From assembly GCF_018070025.1 (NCBI RefSeq), contig NZ_JAGPYQ010000001.1, positions 1 to 64,000 of the forward strand: a stretch of DNA of 64,000 nt, read 5' to 3'. The translations under genes and the position numbers were made by a program. The notes under the pieces were generated by a model. The model was not told where the DNA came from, made no database searches, and worked only from the letters and a program-made list of their open reading frames with translations. This stretch comes from Streptomyces liliiviolaceus (GTDB lineage Bacteria; Actinomycetota; Actinomycetes; Streptomycetales; Streptomycetaceae). Below are positions 9,709 to 18,531 of the stretch, piece by piece; position 1 is the stretch's first letter, and each line of letters starts with the position of its first letter.

Positions 9709-10797
9709 CTAGGCGCATTTCGGCAGGCCGTCCGTGTCGCCGCCACGGATGTCCTTGAGGGCGCTCACCGCGTCGTCGATGGTGTCGACCTTGACGAGCG
9801 TGAGCCCGTCGGGGACGTCACGGGCGGCGGCCGCGCAGTTGTCCTTGGGCGTCAGGAAGTACTGGGCGCCCTTGGCGCGGGCGCCGACGGTCTTCATCTC
9901 GATACCGCCGATCGGGCCCACCTTGCCGTCGTCGGTGATCGTGCCGGTGCCGGCGACGAACTTGCCGCCGGTGAGGCTCCCCGGGGTCAGCTTGTCGACG
10001 ATGCCGAGGGCGAACATCAGACCGGCGCTGGGGCCGCCCACGTCGGCGAGCTTGATGTCGATGGTGAACGGGAAGGTGTGGTCGGTCCCGGCCGAGATGC
10101 CGACGATCGCACGGTCCTCGCCGCTGTCGTCGGACTTGGCGGTGGTGATCGTGATGTCCTCGGTCCTGGTCGCCGTCTTCTTCTGCTTCTCGGCGGCGGC
10201 CTGTTCCTTGGCGGGCACGATCGTGAAGACGACCTTCTCGCCGGCCTTGTGCTTGGTGACCAGCTTCGCGACGTCGTCGTACGCCTTCACCGCCGTGCCG
10301 TCGACGGCCTTGATCACGTCACCGGCGTGCAGCCTGCCCTCGGCGGGGGTGTCCTTGACCACGGTGGAGACGATCACCCAGGACTTCACGGGGATGCCGA
10401 TCTCCTTGAGCGCCGCGACCTTGGCGCTCTCCTGGGACTGGCTGAACTCCTCGGCGTTCTCCTGCGTCGACTGCTCCTCCGTCTTGCCGTTGGGGTAGAG
10501 CGTGTCGTGCGGGACCACCTTGTTGTCGTGTGCCAGCCAGCCGTACACGGCTTCGACGAGGTTCATGTTGTAGTCGGCGCTCGTGACCCGGACGGTGGTC
10601 ATGTTCAGATGACCGCTCGTCGGGTAGGTCTTGCGGCCGGAGATCTGGAGCACCGGCTCGCCGTCGTGCTCGCCGAGCGTGTTCACCGTCGGGCCCGGTG
10701 ACATCTCCGAATACGGCACGTTGATGAAGACTCCCGCGCACAGGAGCGCGATCAGCATCAGGGTGGAGGCGAGCATCGTCGCGGTGCGGCGTGGCAT
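9709..10797 (-). CDS. Membrane-anchored PDZ / Lon-like S16 serine protease (YlbL family)
   Basis: A 362-aa protein with one N-terminal membrane anchor (about 8-27), a PDZ domain (about 135-200) and a Lon-type S16 protease domain (about 235-350). The Ser/Lys dyad is visible as S257 in DVGGPSAG and K302 in GGIEMKT. The 45-residue spacing equals that of Lon. There is no AAA ATPase domain, so proteolysis should be ATP-independent, facing outside the membrane. A charged Lys/Glu linker joins the PDZ and protease domains. It corresponds to Bacillus YlbL and mycobacterial Rv3194c. The substrate is unknown, perhaps envelope quality control. ATG 10797 starts directly at the basic MPRR anchor. Confidence 0.9.
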   Translation of the reverse strand: MPRRTATMLASTLMLIALLCAGVFINVPYSEMSPGPTVNTLGEHDGEPVLQISGRKTYPTSGHLNMTTVRVTSADYNMNLVEAVYGWLAHDNKVVPHDTLYPNGKTEEQSTQENAEEFSQSQESAKVAALKEIGIPVKSWVIVSTVVKDTPAEGRLHAGDVIKAVDGTAVKAYDDVAKLVTKHKAGEKVVFTIVPAKEQAAAEKQKKTATRTEDITITTAKSDDSGEDRAIVGISAGTDHTFPFTIDIKLADVGGPSAGLMFALGIVDKLTPGSLTGGKFVAGTGTITDDGKVGPIGGIEMKTVGARAKGAQYFLTPKDNCAAAARDVPDGLTLVKVDTIDDAVSALKDIRGGDTDGLPKCA

Positions 10798-10866
10798 GGA
10801 ACGACAGTACGGGACAGCACTGTCAACGCACCGTCGGGGCCGCCCGTCCGGGGGTCCGACGGTCGG

Positions 10867-11031
10867 TCAGGCGTCCGAGTGCGACTTCTCCATGGCCTCG
10901 CGGAAGCGTGTGTAGCCGGCGAGCTCGTGGCCGTCACCGATGGTCTTGCGGTTCCGTCCCGCCCAACTGCCCCAGGCTCCGGCACCGATCGCGGCGAACA
11001 GCGGAATCAGCAACCAGGCGAGCGCCGCCAT
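10867..11031 (-). CDS. Small single-pass membrane protein, 54 aa
   Basis: A short gene of 54 codons plus stop. The product starts MAALAWLLIPLFAAIGAGAW (one membrane helix, about 3-20), then has a basic stretch with GRNRK and a charged C-terminal segment ending EKSHSDA. ATG 11031 has a GGGAGG Shine-Dalgarno 6 nt upstream, which supports real translation. It lies upstream of and co-directional with the PDZ protease gene (69-nt gap), so the two may be co-transcribed. I do not recognise a named family. Small one-helix proteins of this shape often accompany membrane proteases, but a role here is inference. Confidence 0.7.
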   Translation of the reverse strand: MAALAWLLIPLFAAIGAGAWGSWAGRNRKTIGDGHELAGYTRFREAMEKSHSDA

Positions 11032-11135
11032 GCCGACCTCCCAACCCCATGATCCACCGCAACTGACTGATCAGCAGATTAACCATCCGCTTGTCCAACG
11101 TTCGCGGCAGGGGTCGGGTTACGCAACCGGAGCGG

Positions 11136-11597
11136 TCAGCAGGCCCCGACCCATTCCTCCGTGCCGTCGGAGAACTTCTGGTGCTTCCAGATCGGGACCT
11201 CGTGCTTCAGGTCGTCGATCAGCTTCCGGCAGGCCTCGAAGGCCTCGCCCCGGTGCGGGCAGGAGACGGCGACGACCACCGCGAGATCGCCCACCCGCAG
11301 GTCACCGACCCGGTGCACGGCGGCGAGCGCCCGCACCGGGTACTCCGCGACGACCTTCTCCGCGACCCGCCGCATCTCAGCCTCGGCACTGGGGTGGCAG
11401 GAGTATCCGAGGGCGTCGACGTCCGCTCCCCCGTCGTGGTTGCGCACGGTCCCCACGAAGAGCGCGGTCCCTCCGGAGGCGTCGTCACCGACGGCCCGGA
11501 AGACCTCGTCCAGGGAGAGGTCGGTCTCCCGGATCGCCAGAAGCTTGATGGGGTCCTGCGCCGCCTGCTCACCGGGATGGTCGCTCATGGGTGCCAT
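11136..11597 (-). CDS. moaE: Molybdopterin synthase catalytic subunit MoaE
   Basis: A 153-aa MoaE. With thiocarboxylated MoaD it inserts the two sulfurs into precursor Z (cPMP) to make molybdopterin. Conserved features are ALFVGTVRNHDGG near the N terminus, VAVSCPHRGEAFEACR, and the C-terminal catalytic-lysine region VPIWKHQKFSDGTEEWV. The length is typical. ATG 11597 is preceded by a G-rich stretch; ATG 11588 (MSDHPG) is an alternative. No other moa gene is adjacent, but the MoeZ-type adenylyltransferase/rhodanese that could charge MoaD lies at 43066-44244. Confidence 0.93.
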   Translation of the reverse strand: MAPMSDHPGEQAAQDPIKLLAIRETDLSLDEVFRAVGDDASGGTALFVGTVRNHDGGADVDALGYSCHPSAEAEMRRVAEKVVAEYPVRALAAVHRVGDLRVGDLAVVVAVSCPHRGEAFEACRKLIDDLKHEVPIWKHQKFSDGTEEWVGAC

Positions 11598-11745
11598 GCC
11601 CCCATCGTGCCCCACCCCGTCGGCACGGCGGAACGGCACTTTCGCACGTACGCGCGCGTCAGCCGTCGGAGCCTCCTACAGGACCGCGGGCAGGGCCCGG
11701 TCCGGCGCCTCGCCGTTTCGGCGTCGTCCCGGCTCCGGCACCGGC

Positions 11746-12909
11746 TCAGATCCGCCGCCGGGCCTTGCGCGCCCGCCGTACCAGCGCGGCCGTGCCCAGC
11801 AGGGCGACCGTCGCCCCCGCGGCTCCCGCCGCCGTGGCGTCCTTGCGGCCGAGCCGCCGTCCGGCGAGGGTGTGCCGCCCGGCGACCTCGCCCAGCAGCT
11901 CGGCGAGCACCTCCTCGTTGGTCCACCGGGGACGCCACCCGGCATCGTGCAGCCGGCTCCCGCTGACCACCCAGGGGTACATCGTGTACGCGAGGTCCCC
12001 GGCCGGCGACGGGGTGAGCCCGATGCGGTGGAGGCGGGCCGCGGCGCCCAGGGCGACGGCGGACGGCAGCTCCATGCGCCGGATGCCGCTGAGCTCCTCG
12101 ACCTCCTCCTGCTCCAGCCATCCGTCGCACCCGACGGCCAGCTCCCCGTCGACCTTCTCCAGGGCTGCGTACTCCAGAGCGGCGCACAGGTCCTCGACGT
12201 GGCAGAACTGCCAGGCGGGCCGCGAACCGGCGACGACCAGGAGGCGGGGCGACTCGAAATACCTGGTCAGCGCGGTGTCGGTGCCTCCGACGAGCACGGC
12301 GGGGCGTACGACGGTGACGTTGAGCCCGGGGTGCGCGCGGGGCGCCCGCCGGGCGAGCCGCTCGACCTCCAGCAGGTCCCCGACGCCCGTGGCCTCGGCG
12401 GTGGCCCGCAGTTCGGCGTCTTCGGAGAGGGGCAGTTCGTTGTCGGGCAGCGCTCCGTAGACCATGGCCGACGTGCACAGCACGACGCGGTGGACCCCGG
12501 CAGCGGCGGCGGCCGTGAGCACGGTCTGGGTGCCCCGCACGTTGTACGCCGTACGCGCCGCCGGATCCGTCTCAAGGTCGAGGTCGAGGGCCAGGTGCAC
12601 CACGACGTCCGCCCCGCGCAGCTTCTCGGCGATGGCCGGGTCCCGGACGTCCAGGATGTGCCACTGCGCGCCCGCGCACTCGCCGCGCCGCTCGTCGATG
12701 GCGATGACCTGCTTGATCTCGTCGCAGGCGACGAGCCGCTCGGTGAGCATCGCGCCGATCCCGGCCGCGGCACCGGTGATCGCGACGACGGGGCCGCGCA
12801 CGGCGGAGGTCCCGTCGGCGCGCTGCGACGCCGGTGCGGGCCGATGTTCGGGTGACGGGTGGGTTGAGAGGTTTCGCGCTGCGCGAACCTGTGGATCTGG
12901 GGAACTCAC
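11746..12909 (-). CDS. NAD-dependent epimerase/dehydratase-like SDR
   Basis: A 387-aa extended short-chain dehydrogenase-like protein. A Rossmann NAD motif (VAITGAAAGIGAM) follows a short disordered N terminus. An Asp after beta-2 (AIDERRGE), a DVRDP segment and a TSAMVYG strand follow, typical of epimerases. The catalytic Lys of YxxxK is not seen after VYG, so catalysis is uncertain. The C-terminal tail is very basic (RRARKARRRI) and follows an Ala/Gly-rich hydrophobic stretch (about 360-378), suggesting a membrane-associated tail. GTG 12909 is chosen because a GGAGA lies 8-10 nt upstream; ATG 12975 would add 22 residues. Divergent from the zincin-like gene. Confidence 0.8.
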   Translation of the reverse strand: MSSPDPQVRAARNLSTHPSPEHRPAPASQRADGTSAVRGPVVAITGAAAGIGAMLTERLVACDEIKQVIAIDERRGECAGAQWHILDVRDPAIAEKLRGADVVVHLALDLDLETDPAARTAYNVRGTQTVLTAAAAAGVHRVVLCTSAMVYGALPDNELPLSEDAELRATAEATGVGDLLEVERLARRAPRAHPGLNVTVVRPAVLVGGTDTALTRYFESPRLLVVAGSRPAWQFCHVEDLCAALEYAALEKVDGELAVGCDGWLEQEEVEELSGIRRMELPSAVALGAAARLHRIGLTPSPAGDLAYTMYPWVVSGSRLHDAGWRPRWTNEEVLAELLGEVAGRHTLAGRRLGRKDATAAGAAGATVALLGTAALVRRARKARRRI

Positions 12910-13099
12910 CAGGCGTCTCCAGCGGTTGTCTTCAGTAAGAACGCGAGTGACGCGTACGTACCAGGTGGCATCCATCCTGCCGCAGCCGCCGAGTCGGCGA
13001 CGCACCGAGGCCCGAACCGGTTGTGGTGTCTACGCTGGGTGGTGATGCAGGGCAGCCGCCGTCGGAGCGAACCGGCGGCCTTAACAGCCGAGGAATCCC

Positions 13100-14539
13100 G
13101 TGAGTGACACCCCATTCGGATTCGGCCTTCCGCCGGAGGAGCCGGAGAACGGCGACGAGGGCAAGAAGAAGGACCAGCAGAGCGGTGGTGGTCAGGGACC
13201 TGCCAACCCGTTCGGTTTCGGGCCCGGCGGACCTGGAGGCGACAACCCGCTCGCCGCCATGTTCGGTTCGCTGAACCCCAACGACCTGGGCGCCGCGTTC
13301 CAGCAGCTGGGCCAGATGCTCTCGTACGAGGGCGGCCCGGTGAACTGGGACATGGCCAAGCAGATCGCCCGCCAGACGGTCTCCCAGGGCACCTCCGACG
13401 GCACGAAGGACGCGAGCGTCGGCCCCTCCGAGCGCGCCGCGGTCCTGGACGCGGTGCGGCTGGCCGACCTGTGGCTGGACGACGCGACCTCGCTGCCGTC
13501 CGGCGCCACGTCCGCGGTGGCCTGGAGCCGCGCGGAGTGGGTCGAGGCGACCCTGCCGGTGTGGAAGGAGCTCGTCGACCCGGTCGCCGAGCGCGTCGGC
13601 GCGGCCATGGGCGATGTGCTGCCCGAGGAGATGCAGGCCATGGCGGGCCCGCTGCTCGGCATGATGCGCTCCATGGGCGGCGCCATGTTCGGTTCGCAGA
13701 TCGGACAGGCCGTCGGCGTGCTCGCCGGCGAGGTCGTCGGCTCGTCCGACGTCGGCCTGCCGCTCGGCCCGGCCGGCAAGGCCGCGCTGCTCCCGCTGAA
13801 CATCGAGGCCTTCGGCAAGGACCTGGGGATCGCCCAGGACGAGGTGCGCCTCTACATCGCCCTGCGCGAGGCCGCCCACCAGCGGCTCTTCGCCCACGTG
13901 CCGTGGCTGCGCTCGCACCTGTTCGGCGCGGTCGAGGGGTACGCGCGCGGGATCAAGGTCGACACGGCGAAGCTGGAGGACGTGGTCGGCCAGTTCGACC
14001 CGCAGAACCCCGAGGAGCTGCAGCAGGCCCTTCAGCAGGGCATGTTCCAGCCGGAGGACACACCGGAGCAGAAGGCCGCGCTGGCCCGTCTGGAGACGGC
14101 TCTCGCGCTCGTCGAGGGTTGGGTCGACGCGGTGGTCCACTCCGCCGCGAAGCCCCGTCTGACGTCCGCCGACGCGCTGCGCGAGACACTGCGCCGCCGC
14201 CGCGCCACGGGCGGCCCGGCCGAGCAGACGTTCGCCACGCTGATCGGCCTGGAGCTGCGTCCGCGCCGGCTGCGGGACGCCTCGCGCCTGTGGGCCTCGC
14301 TCACGGACGCGCGCGGGGTCGACGGCCGGGACAACCTGTGGGAGCACCCGGACATGCTGCCGACCGCCTCCGACCTGGACGACCCGGACGGCTTCGTGCA
14401 CCGCGAGCAGCTGGACTTCTCCGAACTCGACAAGATGCTCGGCGAGGCAGCGGGCGGTTCACCCGAAAAGCCCAACCTCACGAAGGACGAGAGCGGGCCC
14501 GAGGACGAGAACGACGACAAGGGCGACAACGACAAGTGA
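13100..14539 (+). CDS. Zincin-like metallopeptidase family (DUF2342/TIGR03624)
   Basis: A 479-aa protein of the actinobacterial zincin-like family, known from M. tuberculosis Rv3195. It has a Gly/Pro-rich N terminus with repeated NPFGFGPGG motifs and a mostly helical body. The zincin-like site reads REAAHQRLF (E257, H260) rather than the classical HExxH. The C terminus is an acidic Asp/Asn/Lys tail. Whether it is catalytic is not established. GTG 13100 starts it, and the last four bases overlap the GTG of the following Nudix gene (GTGA), so the two are probably translationally coupled. Confidence 0.85.
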   Translation: MSDTPFGFGLPPEEPENGDEGKKKDQQSGGGQGPANPFGFGPGGPGGDNPLAAMFGSLNPNDLGAAFQQLGQMLSYEGGPVNWDMAKQIARQTVSQGTSDGTKDASVGPSERAAVLDAVRLADLWLDDATSLPSGATSAVAWSRAEWVEATLPVWKELVDPVAERVGAAMGDVLPEEMQAMAGPLLGMMRSMGGAMFGSQIGQAVGVLAGEVVGSSDVGLPLGPAGKAALLPLNIEAFGKDLGIAQDEVRLYIALREAAHQRLFAHVPWLRSHLFGAVEGYARGIKVDTAKLEDVVGQFDPQNPEELQQALQQGMFQPEDTPEQKAALARLETALALVEGWVDAVVHSAAKPRLTSADALRETLRRRRATGGPAEQTFATLIGLELRPRRLRDASRLWASLTDARGVDGRDNLWEHPDMLPTASDLDDPDGFVHREQLDFSELDKMLGEAAGGSPEKPNLTKDESGPEDENDDKGDNDK

Positions 14540-15057
14540 GCCTGTACGACGACGCCGTCCTGGTCCTGAAGGACATCGAGGGCCAGGAGGAGCTGCGCGA
14601 GGCCTACCTCGACCATCTTCGGGCTCACCCGGACGGCATGTGGAAGGCCTGCACGGCAGGACACGTCACGGCGAGCGCCCTGGTGATCGACCCCGAGCAG
14701 GGCAGGGTGCTGCTGACGCTCCACAGGAAGCTGCGGATGTGGCTCCAGATGGGCGGTCACTGCGAGCCCGGGGACACCACCCTGGAGGCCGCGGCCCTGC
14801 GTGAGGCCACGGAGGAGTCGGGCATCGCGGGTCTGACGCTGCTCCCGGGCGGACCCGTCCGGCTCGACCGGCACCCCATCCCGGCGCCGTGCCACTGGCA
14901 CTTCGACGTCCAGTACGCGGTCGTGGCCGAGCCGGGCGCCGTCCAGGAGATCAGCGACGAGTCCCTGGACCTGCGCTGGTTCGCCTACGACGAGGTGGCA
15001 CAGGTGGCGGACGACTCGGTCGTCCGCCTGCTGAACGCGACACGGGCAAGACTCTGA
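14536..15057 (+). CDS. Nudix hydrolase
   Basis: A 173-aa Nudix protein. The complete Nudix box spans about residues 74-96, from GHCEPGD through REATEESGI, matching GX5EX7REUXEEXGU with all metal-ligand glutamates present. The start is GTG 14536, overlapping the stop of the zincin-like gene by 4 nt (GTGA), which fixes both the start and the coupling. Such enzymes hydrolyse nucleoside diphosphate-linked substrates; the substrate here cannot be told. A long frame that opens further upstream is only out-of-frame reading through the previous gene. Confidence 0.9.
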   Translation: MSLYDDAVLVLKDIEGQEELREAYLDHLRAHPDGMWKACTAGHVTASALVIDPEQGRVLLTLHRKLRMWLQMGGHCEPGDTTLEAAALREATEESGIAGLTLLPGGPVRLDRHPIPAPCHWHFDVQYAVVAEPGAVQEISDESLDLRWFAYDEVAQVADDSVVRLLNATRARL

Positions 15058-15110
15058 TCGGGGGTATCGGGGGTACGGGTAAAGGAGCGCCCGCAGTAGC
15101 GACCGCCCCT

Positions 15111-15207
15111 TACACACGTGCCCCGTCAGGGGCGCGGGGAACTGCGCGACAAGCCCTCACCGGACCGGCACCCGTCCACCGGCCCCTCCCCGCGCGCCCC
15201 CGAAGGG
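15111..15207. repeat. Dispersed Streptomyces-type intergenic repeat, single copy
   Basis: Core GGCGCGGGGAACTGCGCGAC (15131-15150), followed by the Pro/Arg-codon-like GC-rich tail, sits between the Nudix gene and the convergent AIM24 gene. The same core recurs three times in tandem near 61055-61221. It may act as a transcript end between the convergent genes. Confidence 0.7.
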
Positions 15208-15208
15208 C

Positions 15209-15964
15209 CTAGCTCCAGACATTCCCCTGGTTCTGCCCCCGGGCGCCCTGCTGCCCGACCCCGTACTGCGCCCCGAGCCCGGACCCGATGACCGCGTTCT
15301 GCGGCGGCAGCATCTCGCTGGGCTGGACGAGCACGTACCCCTGCCCCATGAAGCTGAGCTCCCAGCCCTCCCCCGTGTTGCCACGACGGCGGAACACTCC
15401 GGAGGAATGCGTCTGGGCCTGCATCTGTACGCGCAGACTCGTGGACCAGGCGACGATCGCGTCCGCGTCGCAGTTGACGTACTTGTCCGGCGTGACCTGC
15501 ATCATCAGGGGCATGCCCGACGTCATCAGGGCGACCTTGCCGCGCCCGGTGATGTTGAGCTGATACTTGCCGGAGCCGGAGATGCCGTACTGGCTGTCCA
15601 CGGCGATCACCTCGTGGTGCAGCGCGGAGTCCATCGCCAGGACGTAACTGCTGTCCACGGTGAGACCGTCCTGGTCCACGTCCACCACGTGGATGTGCTG
15701 GGCGAGGTTGGCCAGGAAGACGGTGCCCTGCCCGTGGCAGCGCATCAGGTCGAGGCCCTCACCGGTGTAGGCGCGCGACCGCTGCTGGCCGGAGTTCTGG
15801 TACTCGGCGTCGAACTCCACCATGCCCTGGTAGGCGACCATGGTGCCCTTGCGGGCGAGCACGTCGTCGTGGCCCTCCAGAAGGACCCGCAGCATCTGCT
15901 TGTTCTGCAGGCTGTAGCGGTCCTGGGACTGCTGGTCGTTGTAGGCGAAAAGCGAACTCTGCAT
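15209..15964 (-). CDS. AIM24 family protein, copy 1
   Basis: A 251-aa protein of the AIM24/TIGR00266 (DUF124) beta-barrel family. Typical features are the ARKGTMVAYQG segment near residue 37, GEGLDLMRCHGQGTVFLA (about 70-87), and the terminal GEGWELSFMGQGYVLVQPSE. A Gly/Gln-rich tail of about 35 residues follows. Bacterial members have no firmly known role; in Streptomyces they often accompany TerD proteins, as here. The start ATG 15964 has a GAGGGGGGA Shine-Dalgarno. It is the last of three co-directional AIM24 genes separated by 13-15 nt, so an operon is likely. Confidence 0.88.
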   Translation of the reverse strand: MQSSLFAYNDQQSQDRYSLQNKQMLRVLLEGHDDVLARKGTMVAYQGMVEFDAEYQNSGQQRSRAYTGEGLDLMRCHGQGTVFLANLAQHIHVVDVDQDGLTVDSSYVLAMDSALHHEVIAVDSQYGISGSGKYQLNITGRGKVALMTSGMPLMMQVTPDKYVNCDADAIVAWSTSLRVQMQAQTHSSGVFRRRGNTGEGWELSFMGQGYVLVQPSEMLPPQNAVIGSGLGAQYGVGQQGARGQNQGNVWS

Positions 15965-15979
15965 GATGTGTGTCCCCCC

Positions 15980-16660
15980 TCAGCCCCGTACCCGGAGGCG
16001 GTCGGTGCTGTCCTCGCTGGGCTGGACGACGACGATGCCCTGTCCGGAGAAGGCCATCTGGAAGGCCTCGCCGCTGCCGCGCCCTATCAGCGACTGCGCC
16101 TTGAAGCTGCGCTTGCCCTTCACCTTGAGGTTCGGGGACCAGGCGACGAGCGCGTCCGGGTCGACGTACGTCTCGTCCTCGCCGCCGCCGCAGTCGACGA
16201 CGATGGGCTTGCCCCGGGAGGTCAGCGCGACCCAGCCCTGCCCGGAGATCTTGGTGTTCCACAGGCCCTGGCCTGCGAACTTGGCAAGCCCCTTGACCCG
16301 CTCGACACCCCACGTCAGATGGGCGTCGAAGGCGAGCAGGTTGGTGGCGTTGACGGAGATCGCGTCGCCGTTCAGGTTGATGACGACGACGTTCGCCCCG
16401 TAGTCGGAGAGGTAGAGCAGGCCGTCTCCGGAGCACTTCATCAGAGGTGCGCCCTCGCCGGTCATCCAGTCCTTGGCGATCTGGCGCACAGCCGGCGGAT
16501 TGGGCTCGTACTGGACGAAGCCTTCGTAGGCGACCATCGACCCCACGCGCGCGAGGAGGTCGTTTCCGGTCTGCATGGCGACCTTGAGCATGTGATTGCC
16601 GTGGTTCTCCATGCGCGCGGCAACGGGTGCCGGGGCGAAGCCCGCGAGTTGCTGGATCAT
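15980..16660 (-). CDS. AIM24 family protein, copy 2
   Basis: A 226-aa AIM24 paralogue with ARVGSMVAYEGFVQYEPNP near the N terminus, GEGAPLMKCSGDGLLYLSD in the middle and the closing AFSGQGIVVVQPSE. It lacks the Gln/Gly tail of copy 1 and is the shortest of the three. ATG 16660 has a GGGAGC-type Shine-Dalgarno. It lies 13 nt downstream of the TerD-AIM24 fusion gene and 15 nt upstream of copy 1. The three copies have diverged well beyond recent duplication. Confidence 0.88.
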   Translation of the reverse strand: MIQQLAGFAPAPVAARMENHGNHMLKVAMQTGNDLLARVGSMVAYEGFVQYEPNPPAVRQIAKDWMTGEGAPLMKCSGDGLLYLSDYGANVVVINLNGDAISVNATNLLAFDAHLTWGVERVKGLAKFAGQGLWNTKISGQGWVALTSRGKPIVVDCGGGEDETYVDPDALVAWSPNLKVKGKRSFKAQSLIGRGSGEAFQMAFSGQGIVVVQPSEDSTDRLRVRG

Positions 16661-16673
16661 GAAACGGGCTCCC

Positions 16674-18380
16674 TCAGACCTCGTACGGCTGGACGACGAT
16701 GAAATTGCCGGGCGCGCCGCGGAACTGGAGGTTCACGCTCTCCCCGGTGTCGCCCGGATAGGCGTTGCGGCGCATGCGCACCTGGCTGGAGACGATCACC
16801 TGGGAGGCGGCGGACCAGGCGACGACGGCGTTGCAGTCGGCGAACGTCGTCGGTGTCACGGGCAGGACGACGGGCACGCCACGCGTCTTGACGACGATCG
16901 TGCCGGTCCCCTGGAACTGCATCGTGAACAGGGCCCCTCCGGGGATGCCGTGCCCCTCGACGCGGCGCACCTCGTACTGCAGCGTCTCGTCGAAGGCCAG
17001 GACGTTCTCCGCGGAGACGCAGACGGCGTCCCCCTGCAGCTCGATGGGGTGCAGCATGGCGCCGTTCTCCGCGAGGAAGACCTGGCCGCGGCCCGAACAC
17101 CGCATGAGCTGCATCTCCTGGCCGGTCGCGTTGCCCACGAGCCGGCCGGAGAACCCGGCGCCCTTGTAGCTGAAGTCGACCTTGCCCTGGTAGAGCACCA
17201 TGCTGCCCTGGCGGGCCAGTACGGCCTGGTCGCCGCCCATGCCGAGGTCGACACGGACCATCTTCTTGTTCTGCTGGGTCCAGCGCTGCCCGGTGGGCGT
17301 CTCCTTGTAGGCCTGCAGTGCCGCGGTGACACCGGCGCCGCCCTGGGGAGCGCCCTGCGGCACGCCGTATCCGGCGGGCGCGCCCGGTGCGCCGGGCGGA
17401 CCGGGCACCTGACCGAACGGCGGCTGCTGTCCGTAGCCCGGAGGCGGAGCCGGCTGGCCGCCGTAGCCGGGTGGCGGGGCGGGCGCCTGAGGTGCCTGGG
17501 GCTGTCCGTAACCGGGCGGCAGAGGTGCGGTCTGGCCGGGGGCCTGGCCGTACGAGGGCTGCTGGCCGGGCTGTCCGTACGGCGCCGGAGCGGGTGCCGG
17601 CGGCGGTACGGGAGCGCCACCGGGCGGGGTCATGGGCGCGATGATGGTCGGCGCCGCGTGCACCGGAGGCGCGGGCGCGGGCGGCGGCGTCTGGCCCGCA
17701 GGCGGCGCGAAACCCTGCGCGGGCTGCGGTGCCGGAGGGGCGGGCGGGGCATGACCCGCCGGGGCCCCGAACGCGGGCGGCGCGGCGGCCTGGGCCGGCG
17801 GCGCGAACGACGGCGCACCGGCCTGCGGCGCGGGCGCGGCGGCGGGCTCCTCCTCGGCGACCTCGCCGCCGAAGTTCTTCAGCAGCGCGTCGAGGCCGCC
17901 GTCGAAGCCCTGCCCGACCGCGGCGAACCGCCAGACGTCCTTCAGGTAGAAGTCGCCCAGCATCACGGCACGCTCGGTGGAGAACTCGGCGCCGGTGAAC
18001 GAGTACCGGGCCACCTCCTCGCCGCCCGCCACGATCCGGATGTACCCGGGCGCGATCTGGGACATCTGTCCCGCGCCGTCGACGGTCGCCGTGAACGACA
18101 GTTTCTGGATCTGCGGAGGGATCCTGTCGAGCGTGACGCGGAAGGACTCCGTGTCGCCCGCCTGCGCGCCGAGGAGCTGAATCGACTCCTCGGGGGACTT
18201 CGGCTGGTTGAAGAAGATGAAGTACCGGTCGTCCGACAGCCGTTCGTCGGCGTCCAGACCGAAGCAGCTGATGTCGAAGGTCAGCCCCGGGCCGGTGATC
18301 TGCACGCCTACGTACAGATCGGTGCCCGCGGTGAGGTCACTGATCCTGGCCTTGTGGCCGCGTTGGAATTCCCTGGCCAT
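16674..18380 (-). CDS. TerD-AIM24 fusion protein
   Basis: A 568-aa two-domain protein. Residues 1-175 are a TerD domain, recognisable from TDLYVGVQI, FDISCFGLDADERLSDD, an FFNQP segment and DFYLKDVWRFAAVGQGF. About 180-350 is a long Pro/Ala/Gly-rich linker with PPGYGQ-type repeats. About 351-568 is an AIM24 domain, closing with FRGAPGNFIVVQPYEV. TerD domains bind Ca and belong to tellurite/stress-response modules. The fusion ties AIM24 function to that system. ATG 18380 heads a tight three-gene operon. The acidic Ca-binding residues of TerD (DADERLSDD) look intact. The biochemical role is unknown. Confidence 0.9.
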   Translation of the reverse strand: MAREFQRGHKARISDLTAGTDLYVGVQITGPGLTFDISCFGLDADERLSDDRYFIFFNQPKSPEESIQLLGAQAGDTESFRVTLDRIPPQIQKLSFTATVDGAGQMSQIAPGYIRIVAGGEEVARYSFTGAEFSTERAVMLGDFYLKDVWRFAAVGQGFDGGLDALLKNFGGEVAEEEPAAAPAPQAGAPSFAPPAQAAAPPAFGAPAGHAPPAPPAPQPAQGFAPPAGQTPPPAPAPPVHAAPTIIAPMTPPGGAPVPPPAPAPAPYGQPGQQPSYGQAPGQTAPLPPGYGQPQAPQAPAPPPGYGGQPAPPPGYGQQPPFGQVPGPPGAPGAPAGYGVPQGAPQGGAGVTAALQAYKETPTGQRWTQQNKKMVRVDLGMGGDQAVLARQGSMVLYQGKVDFSYKGAGFSGRLVGNATGQEMQLMRCSGRGQVFLAENGAMLHPIELQGDAVCVSAENVLAFDETLQYEVRRVEGHGIPGGALFTMQFQGTGTIVVKTRGVPVVLPVTPTTFADCNAVVAWSAASQVIVSSQVRMRRNAYPGDTGESVNLQFRGAPGNFIVVQPYEV

Positions 18381-18531
18381 GCGTAACGACCGTCCCCCAT
18401 CCCGAATACAAGTGCGTCGCGTCAGGCTAACGGCAAAATCCAGCCGTGGCGGAAGCCGGTACAGACCCGGTACACAAACCCGCTCCCGGCGGTCCGTGCA
18501 GGGCGTTCGGCGTCAGGCCGTCAGCCGTGCC

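Noticed and set aside
15209..18380. A full tellurite-resistance (ter) cluster
   Set aside because: Only one TerD domain is present and it is fused to AIM24; terB, terC, terE or biosynthetic ter genes are not in the window.
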